From: Pseudocercospora fijiensis CIRAD86 | Lineage: Eukaryota; Ascomycota; Dothideomycetes; Mycosphaerellales; Mycosphaerellaceae | Direction: 5' to 3' | DNA: 64,000 bases | Assembly (NCBI RefSeq): GCF_000340215.1 | Contig: NW_006921534.1 | Location: 5,808,955-5,872,954 of the forward strand | The notes under the pieces: model-generated | Databases searched by the model: none | What the model saw: only the letters and a program-made list of their open reading frames with translations | Told to the model about the DNA's origin: nothing | Made by a program: the position numbers and the translations under genes | In this document: positions 57,373 through 64,000 of the stretch, piece by piece | Position numbering within the stretch: position 1 is the first letter of the stretch | Layout of the letters: each line of letters begins with the position of its first letter

Positions 57373-59180
57373 CTATCGCCTCAATAACTCCTGAACGATG
57401 CTCTTGTTTTGTATAACCTGTGAGTTCTCCTCGTCGACACCATGTCGTCCAACCACATTCAAGAACACCTGATCTAGAGTGGCATGACCGATGGTGTAAT
57501 CCCTAATTCCCATCCTCTCCTTCTCAGCCTCAACAGCTCGGAACATTCGACCCAAACTACTGCCGTCGAGAAGACCTCCTCCATTACCTTCCTGGCTAAC
57601 AGGCACTGCGAATCGGACTTGTCCACCGACCGCCTTCCCCGTCTCAGCGATAGCAAAAGTATCTTCAACCCACAGCCAAAGCTCAGCCATTTGCTGAGGC
57701 GAAGAACGCGGAGAATCTTCGTGAACGAGATGAACGTAGACTTTGTCACCGACTCTCTCGTGGAGGCTCGAAATGGTGCCGAGCGCAAGCATTCGACTTG
57801 CCATGATACCTGCACGATCACATAATGAATCGGCTTCTTCCATGCTGTGGGTAGTGAGGAGCAATGATCGTCCGGCGGAGACGGCTTCCAGAGTCTTCCA
57901 TAATGCGCGTTTCGAGGCGGCGTCCATGCCGCTAGAGGGCTCGTCGAGGAGCAGAACAGATGGGTTGGAGATCAGAGCGATTCCCAGGGATAACTTTCGT
58001 TTCGTGCCGCCTGAGAGCTTCTTGACGAGCTTGTTTGAAGTGATCTTGCATGCCGAGACGCTTGATGATCTCTGCGACGTTCTCCTTACGCTCCTTCTTG
58101 TTCAGTCCGCGGGCACGGGCGTAGAAGTGGAGGTGTTCGGAAAGCGTCATGGAGTCTACGGCGTCGAATTGTGGACAGACGCCGAGATGTTGCTTCGCTG
58201 CCACTGGTGTACGCATGAGGCTATCTCCCGAGATGTGGATCTCTGGTTAATTTACGGAGTCTGGTCGAAGGTCGCCTCGGATAAGTGAGATCATGGTGCT
58301 CTTGCCTGCTCCGTTCGGGCCAAGTAGAGCGAACTTTTAGAGGGCAGAATGCCGAAGCTAACATCGTCCACGGCCTTGTTGGTGCCAAAGGTCTTTGAGA
58401 TGTGACCAACGCGAAGACCACGATTGTTTTTTGAAGACAAACGATGCGCGTCTTCGGTGGCATCAGAAGAAGTGCTAGCCTCCTTCTCAGCATCCGAAGA
58501 ATCTCGTTGCTTCTTAGAGCCGACGCGGATACCAAATGCCTCCAGACTTCGGCCTGACTCCCAGAAAACCAGGAACGCAACCAGTAGTACGAACTACAGG
58601 ACCAGGTACAGGATTGGTCCTCCGAACAGACCAATGTAAACGGGATTTGATGCCAAGTAGGCACCATCGCAGGAAATACCATAGACATTGAGGGTGACCA
58701 AGAGTGCTCTGAGGAGACTGACCGCTGGGCAAATTAATGCTACGGTCCAATAGATTGTGTCAAGCTGGGTGTACAGCACTTCCAGATCGGCCATGTCGAC
58801 CGTAAGGAAGCAGCCGACGAAGAACAGCATAGCGATGACGACTTGTACGATGCAAGTCATCGCAATAGCAGCGAGCTGTGATGGTGCGAAGAGCGAGATC
58901 ACGTAGGAGTATGCTGTAGCTGCACAGCCGTAAAATAAGAATACACTAGGCGAAATCAGTACTGACGCATGGATAGAAGGCGAGAAGAACTTACACCAAC
59001 ATGTATCCTAGACCGTACCAGTTGTACCCATTTGCCAACCAGATAGCAGTCACTAGGACGGCAATCAAAAGCAGGAAGCAGGAGTCGAAAAGAGCGTATG
59101 CAGTCCACAGCGGGCACGCAATTATTCGCCAGCGAAACTGCGTAGGTCGGTTGTCTCGTTCGATTCGAGGTGATCACATC
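57373..59180 (-). pseudogene. ABCA-like ABC transporter, C-terminal half, broken
   Basis: The minus strand encodes the second membrane domain and second nucleotide-binding domain of an ABCA-type transporter. Membrane part: TAYALFDSCFLLLIAVLVTA, a 51-bp intron near 58941-58991, FLFYGCAATAYSYVISLFAPS and GGPILYLVL. ATPase part: DDVSFGILPS, FALLGPNGAGKSTMISLI (Walker A), LSGGTKRKLSLGIAL (signature), VLLLDEPSSGMD (Walker B), LLLTTHSMEEAD (switch His). It is damaged: a TAG at 58594-58596 after YLVL, a frameshift near 58340 between LPS and FALLG, a TAA at 58247-58249, and a further one-base shift near 58035 just before KLVKKLSGG. The C-terminus (IVQELLRR) is intact. The N-terminal half is not found upstream; frames at 59180-59720 look decayed. 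Assembly error is a possible alternative for the shifts. Confidence 0.82.
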
Positions 59181-60687
59181 GCAACGCTTTCTGGACGATC
59201 AGCGTGGACGGTCGGCGCGGAAGATGGCTGAAGTCAGAACGTTGTAGCTTGCGCAATGGCCTTACGAAACGGGAAGTCGGTGGCATCGAGCAGTCTTTCT
59301 CTTTCGCAGTCGTCGACGGCTCTGCACGTCTAAACTTGCGTGATGGTGACTGGCAACGCTCGCGTGGACTGACAGCTCGGGCCGATCGCGAATGCTGCAC
59401 CGATTGAGATCGAAACCTACCAGAAATGGTCGTCGAGTAGTGTCGGTACTTGTAAGAGAGTTCAACACCCACTAGCTCACGCCCGATAGTATTCTAAGCC
59501 AGTACTTGAACCGATTCTAGAGCGGCTTCGGGGACTTTTGGTACGGTCCGTCGCGCATACGTTCAAAGTTTCGACGATTCGATGATATTGGTGTGGTTTC
59601 AGCAGTACTAGTACCAGTACCACATCTTGCTGCGACACTGCGACATCGCTTCGATATGCTGATACCTTCGTCCAGCTTCTCGCCGCTCGCGAATCTCGGA
59701 TCCGTACTGATCGACCTCGCGGATGCCACGGACTTGCCAGCCTCGCTAAGAGAAGTGCGATAAAGATTTATTATTACTGTTTTTGGGCATAACTGCCGCT
59801 CGCTCGGCGATCAGCGCAGTACAGTAATACATCCCTCCCATGCACGCGCATACTGCTGGATACTGCATACTGCGTGGCGAGCGGCTAGCAATGGATCCCC
59901 CCGATTCGGCAGAACATCGCTTTGCTGTGAGCAAGGTAGGTCTTGATGGACATTCGCTTATAGACTTCGCTTATAGACTCGAGACCGTTTCTTTGTGAGT
60001 ACAGGCATACAGCTTCTGAGCAAGGCGATTTCAATTGGCAGAGATCAAATCCCTGCTAGCCAGAATTTTTGGGAGAAAACAGCAGTGGCCTTCCGAGGTG
60101 TTTGGATGCTGTATGGACGGCTCGCTTGCGGTTTAGAGACTGAGTGCTGACATGAGAGTGAGGTGTTGAAGCACTGTTGGTGCCCTCGCTGTGATTCATC
60201 GTGCATGGTAGGCGGAAGCTAATGTCAACCATACAACCACACAACCAAATGACCGTCGCAACCATACTGGCAGGAATGTACCGCTTCTTTCGCTTGGGTT
60301 TTGCGGCAAGTGCTGATCGGCCTGACGAGTCCTGGACCAGGATCAAGGAAGCATACATCCATCCCTTCTGGTTGTAAGCGATCACTTGGGCTAAGCTTCT
60401 AGCATGCATGTACTGCTGCCCAGTCGCTACAGTGGTCTTGTCAGATGAGTTGTTATGACGAATGGAGCTCGTAGAGGCAAGATGTCGAAGGGGATTTCAA
60501 TTTCATCATCCAATTAAGACTAAATACTATTCGTTTGCCAAAATCTGCTTCCGTTGTTGGTAGCCGGAGTGTCGTGAGTTCTCTGAATGTATTGGCAACG
60601 CGCCTGGTTGCAATGGTTCATCGTGCAGTGCCGGTGCGCAGCTCGCTCGTAAAAGTGTTGGGTAGATGGCGGACGCAATGCTGGCCT
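59181..60687. other. 1.5 kb without a supportable gene
   Basis: The first 500 bp may be decayed sequence of the ABC transporter. A 13-bp tandem repeat (TTCGCTTATAGAC at 59953-59965 and 59966-59978) is present. No other feature is convincing. Confidence 0.4.
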
Positions 60688-61419
60688 TCAATTCGGTGAC
60701 ATTGATCCGAATGAGATGACCGAGTCTGAACGCTCGCCTCGCTTGGAGTCCCAGCAACGACACAGACGTTGATGGCATTCCTTGCACTTCGAGGAGCGTG
60801 GAGAGGAGCAGACGAGGATGGGAGAAGTGGAAGGCTTCTTCATCAAGATTTGCTTTGCTTCGAGCTCCGGTATGCGAAGGGTGACATTCGGCCTTCCGAT
60901 ATGCTCTCTCGCATATATTCTCACCGGTCTGCAGGGAGGTGTATCATCCCTATGGAGGATCTCGTCGGTCAGAAAATCTTTCTTGTCGAGATCGTCCTGC
61001 GGGAAACTGTCGATTTCCGTAATCAAAAGCTGGATCATGGAGAGAGCTTGGCCGAGTAAGTCCGATGTGATGTTTGTTGTGGCTGCTATGCTTGATCTTA
61101 TAGAAAGGGTCCTTGCGAATACACCGACTTCTGCTTTTGAAAACCTGATGAGCTTCTTGACCCGACGGAGATCTCTTTCTAGTCTGGGCTTCAGTTCTTC
61201 GGAATAGAGTCGCCTTCGTTGGTCCCGAATCGATGGCCAGCTTGAATGCCAGACACACTTTAGGGTGATGATGTGCTGAAGTAAGACTTGTTGGCCTTGA
61301 ACGTCGTGGCTGATGGCTTTCGTAAAGGCTTCCATGGGAAATTCTGCCTGTGCTACAGGCCCATCGACCCAGCGGAGGACCACAGCATATGCGCTCAACG
61401 TCGAGGTGTCATCCGACAT
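60688..61419 (-). CDS. Hypothetical protein with Cys-rich C-terminus
   Basis: Single-exon frame of 243 codons from ATG at 61419 (MSDDTSTLSAYAVVLRWVDGP). The frame extends about 94 codons further upstream without a convincing start. Middle part is a basic helical region (RRRLYSEELKPRLERDLRRV) followed by LLGQALSMIQLLITEIDSF, and the end has CKECHQRLCRC, four Cys in an arrangement that could bind a metal, before a Ser-rich tail. No known domain or signal peptide recognised. The composition and the ATG context (CACAATGTCGG) support a real gene, but function is unknown. Confidence 0.58.
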   Translation of the reverse strand: MSDDTSTLSAYAVVLRWVDGPVAQAEFPMEAFTKAISHDVQGQQVLLQHIITLKCVWHSSWPSIRDQRRRLYSEELKPRLERDLRRVKKLIRFSKAEVGVFARTLSIRSSIAATTNITSDLLGQALSMIQLLITEIDSFPQDDLDKKDFLTDEILHRDDTPPCRPVRIYAREHIGRPNVTLRIPELEAKQILMKKPSTSPILVCSSPRSSKCKECHQRLCRCWDSKRGERSDSVISFGSMSPN

Positions 61420-62589
61420 TGTGTCAGGTGTTGTGATCAAGACCGTATATATCGATGCCTTCTGTCCTGATGTAGAGGACCAATGATCCTGGATGGGATC
61501 TGTTTGTGGCCCGATCGTCCAAGTTTGAGGTGACGGAAGGAGATGAATACGAGCCAGTCGTACAAGAATGCAAACGCCAAAGGAGTGAATGTGAATGTAG
61601 GTAAGGAAAAGCAAACGTTTCCGATCCCAGCGACCAGATACTTCCGAACCCGTGCAGAGTTGAAGAGTTGATGAAGATGTTTCGGTGGAGGGTCCATTCA
61701 CTTACATATCCGCATGAACTTCAGCACTGGGATTGCTGCTGCCGGGCAGCAATGCCTATGAGAACGTAATTTGAACGTAATGTGGAGAGGAGAACGATGC
61801 ACGCCACAAAGGCATAAGGTATCGGAATCCGTGAAGCTGAGTCTGTTGAAAACTCACCCGCCCAAGGAACCACTTATTGCGGATGAGTAGGCAGGGAGAC
61901 TTTCGGGGTGCTACCGCCTAGGGAAGTGAAAGAACGGTAGGCAGCGCTCAGAGCAGGGAAAAGCTCTTGGGAAGACGCATCGGAAATGAGAGGCCTTTTG
62001 AGCAGGTCCAGGCCGTAGAGGCGTGCCGACAGACTGGAGACTTATGCTTCTTCGATGCGGAACACAAGCAGTCTGGACAGTCAATCGAGACGTTGAGAAC
62101 GGCGTGGTTGGTCGCAGGCAGAATCCAAAAGTGTATAAAACGACGATATCGAATCTCCTGCTCATCTACTCATGCATTAGCGAGTCGCGAGGACACAGGA
62201 CGAGTCATGAACTCAGCCGGCATGGTCGTATTCGTGCGTTTCAAAAGACTGTCTTTATGGAAAGTCAGTTACGATACTGCAAGTCATGACCCAAGTGGCG
62301 TCGGGTCAGGAGCTTCAGGAGGTTATAGGGAAGATGAAAGATATTCAACAGCTCGGTGGGACTTCTCGGTGCCTGGCAGAAGCATAGCAAACACACCGAC
62401 CATGAAAGTGGAGAGATTGAAGTTGGTACGAGAGGAGAGGAGAGTAGATGAAAAGATCTGCTGAAGGTCGACCTTGGATTAAAGTTTCGCGTAATGGCAT
62501 GCCAAGACAGCCCCAGCAAGGCCGGGGTGCGTTACGCTTCGAGCTGTTTCACTCTCCATTTCCTCGTCCTCATCATCATCGAAACCTGT
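61420..62589. other. Divergent intergenic region upstream of two genes
   Basis: 1.17 kb between start codons at 61419 (minus) and 62590 (plus). Overlapping short frames show no motifs. It should hold both promoters. Confidence 0.4.
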
Positions 62590-64000
62590 ATGCTTGGCAT
62601 CCGGAGTTCATCTATCCCCTCTTGCTCTTGCTGCCTGCGAGCTGCCGGACAAGCGTCTCGCTTGTCGCTGACGACCAGCACTCGCAATGTCTCAGGCAAA
62701 GCGTCGCCACCGCGACCAGCCGATAACGATGGTGGCAATAACGATCACGTAGAGGAGAAGCCGGAAGGCGCCATGTCGCAAAGGCTTGAGCAGATGAGTG
62801 AAGAGAGTCTCGAGACTGGCGGAAGAGCTGCGCGAAAAGCTGTTGAAGAGGCCGGTTTCTCTGAAGAGTTGAAGGCAAGGCTGGAAAAGAGGCTTGCGGA
62901 TTCGAGCTTCAGAAGTGATAACGCCGCAGCATTTGCGCAGGCCGATATGTCGCAGAGTGCGCCAAAACATGCCCGTGAGATCGCTGCTGCTCGGCCATGG
63001 TCAGGCAGCGAGACTGTTGAGGATGCATCGCTCCGTATGCTTAACGATGCTCATAAGCCTTTGCGTACTGCTTCAAGGTCGGCAGGCCAGCGAGGTCCTC
63101 CACGACAAGTCGATACCGGTAGGCCAAAAAGCAGACCAGGAGCTGGTGTTCGCTTGGCCAGTGCCAGGGACCAGGCTTCCGTATACTCGCAGTCCGTTGA
63201 GGAGCAAAAGGGCAAGTCTGAAGAGGAACGCGAGGCATTTCGCAGAGAGATGCGGGCCCGCTTCATGCCAGGTGCACGTAGCGTTGCTGCGTCTGTACAA
63301 GGACTGAACTCTTTGGCCAGCCAGCGTATTGAGGACGCGATCGCGAGAGGACAATTCAAGAATCTTCCCAATCGTGGCAAGAAGATGGAGCGTGATCACA
63401 ATGCTGACAGCCCATTCATCAATACGACCGAGTACTTCATGAACAAGATGATCAAGAAACAAGAAATCGTGCCGCCTTGGATCGAGAAGCAGCAAGAAGT
63501 CATATCGACCGCAAATGCGTTCCGCAAGCGACTGCGGTCCGACTGGAAGCGGCACGTGTCTCGTATGATTGCCAGTCGTGGAGGCAATTTGTCTTCTCAG
63601 CTAAAGCTCGCTGAGGAGTATGCCTTTGCGGAAATCTTTGAAAATCCTTCGAAGCAGCAGATCGAGAAGATGAATGCTGTAGATGATCGAGGCCACATGT
63701 CACAGATCACGATATCAGGACAGCTCCAGACTGCGCGTACGGATGATGCCACCAGGCTTGAGGAGGAGATCAAGATCCTGGAGCAGACCGTCAACGACGA
63801 TGGGTCATTGAAGCCAAGAGAGCAGGTGACAGTGACTGCCAAACAACCTGTCCTCACGCAGCAATCCGCTCCTGAGCCACCAAGGAGACCAACAGTTGCG
63901 CCTTTCCGAGATCCTCAATGGGAGCAGACGGAGCGCTCTTATCACACTTTGGCCATACAACAGCTCAACAGCCTCACCCGATCGTACAACCTGATGGCAC
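62590..64000 (+). CDS. Mitochondrial DUF1992 / DNAJC28-type protein, 3' end beyond the window
   Basis: An open frame from ATG at 62590 to the right edge, 470 codons so far. The N-terminus MLGIRSSSIPSCSCC, then LRAAGQASRLSLTTSTRNVS, is a classic mitochondrial presequence: Arg/Ser-rich and free of acidic residues. Residues about 40-230 are charged and low-complexity (MSQRLEQMSEESLETGG, AEFSEELKARLEKR-like helix). The DUF1992 domain of DNAJC28-type proteins begins at about residue 238: LASQRIEDAIARGQFKNLP, then NTTEYFMNKMIKKQEIVPPWIEKQQEV. Animal DNAJC28 has a J domain before this region; none is seen here. The domain's biochemical role is not established. The final residues QLNSLTRSYNLMA are a second conserved block of the family. 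Confidence 0.85.
   Translation, partial: MLGIRSSSIPSCSCCLRAAGQASRLSLTTSTRNVSGKASPPRPADNDGGNNDHVEEKPEGAMSQRLEQMSEESLETGGRAARKAVEEAGFSEELKARLEKRLADSSFRSDNAAAFAQADMSQSAPKHAREIAAARPWSGSETVEDASLRMLNDAHKPLRTASRSAGQRGPPRQVDTGRPKSRPGAGVRLASARDQASVYSQSVEEQKGKSEEEREAFRREMRARFMPGARSVAASVQGLNSLASQRIEDAIARGQFKNLPNRGKKMERDHNADSPFINTTEYFMNKMIKKQEIVPPWIEKQQEVISTANAFRKRLRSDWKRHVSRMIASRGGNLSSQLKLAEEYAFAEIFENPSKQQIEKMNAVDDRGHMSQITISGQLQTARTDDATRLEEEIKILEQTVNDDGSLKPREQVTVTAKQPVLTQQSAPEPPRRPTVAPFRDPQWEQTERSYHTLAIQQLNSLTRSYNLMA

Noticed and set aside
60056..60409. 117-codon minus-strand ORF with one hydrophobic stretch
   Set aside because: Weak composition, no family resemblance, no supporting context.
61967..62464. 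165-codon plus-strand ORF
   Set aside because: No recognisable motif and competing frames; sits in the divergent promoter region.

Overview
This window comes from the nuclear genome of a filamentous ascomycete (Pezizomycotina). Genes carry short introns of about 50-210 bp with GT..AG borders. Several transposable elements show the footprint of repeat-induced point mutation (RIP): CpA and TpG are almost absent, TpA is very high, CpG is kept, and every transposon reading frame is full of TAG/TAA stops. Two lineage-type hypothetical proteins (a C-terminal HWTEE tail; an RWHPD..SGC motif) suggest a Dothideomycete, but that placement is an inference.

Layout. 1-4592 (-): 5'-complete, 3'-cut gene for a very large disordered Ser/Pro-rich protein. 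5101-7901: RIP-killed pogo/Fot1-type DNA transposon with ~100-bp inverted repeats. About 7902-14920: RIP-killed Tad1-like LINE (gag-like ORF1; endonuclease, reverse transcriptase and RNase H in ORF2). 15163-23000: gene-bearing island with a small unknown protein, a BIM1-like copper protein (three exons), the C-terminal half of an MFS transporter, an AT-only tract and an IAH1-like SGNH esterase. 23641-27492: RIP-killed Mutator-like element. 27919-40196: a Gypsy LTR retrotransposon of about 12.3 kb with matching LTRs, a gag-pol relic and, unusually, a third ORF relic of about 900 codons between pol and the 3' LTR; five copies of a 27-bp near-palindrome lie inside it. 40711-43284: a GH55 exo-beta-1,3-glucanase gene enclosed between repeats. 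43285-43990: RIP relic. 44567-45388: coiled-coil protein with an RWHPD motif. 45772-51974: RIP-killed Copia element with three 126-bp-type LTRs, one of them 8 bp short. 52028-52579: remnant of an amino-acid/GABA-type permease.

53-64 kb is ordinary gene space: a possible small spliced gene, an NTF2-like protein, a CMP/dCMP-deaminase-fold protein, a mitochondrial tricarboxylate carrier (CTP1 type), an ABCA-like transporter pseudogene, an unknown protein and the 5' part of a mitochondrial DUF1992/DNAJC28-type protein that runs off the right edge.

The genes do not form one pathway. The unifying theme is a patchwork of conserved genes separated by nested, RIP-silenced transposons, with truncated or broken genes (MFS half, permease fragment, ABC pseudogene). 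The most unusual items are the extra ORF and repeated palindromes of the Gypsy element and the three-LTR Copia insertion.
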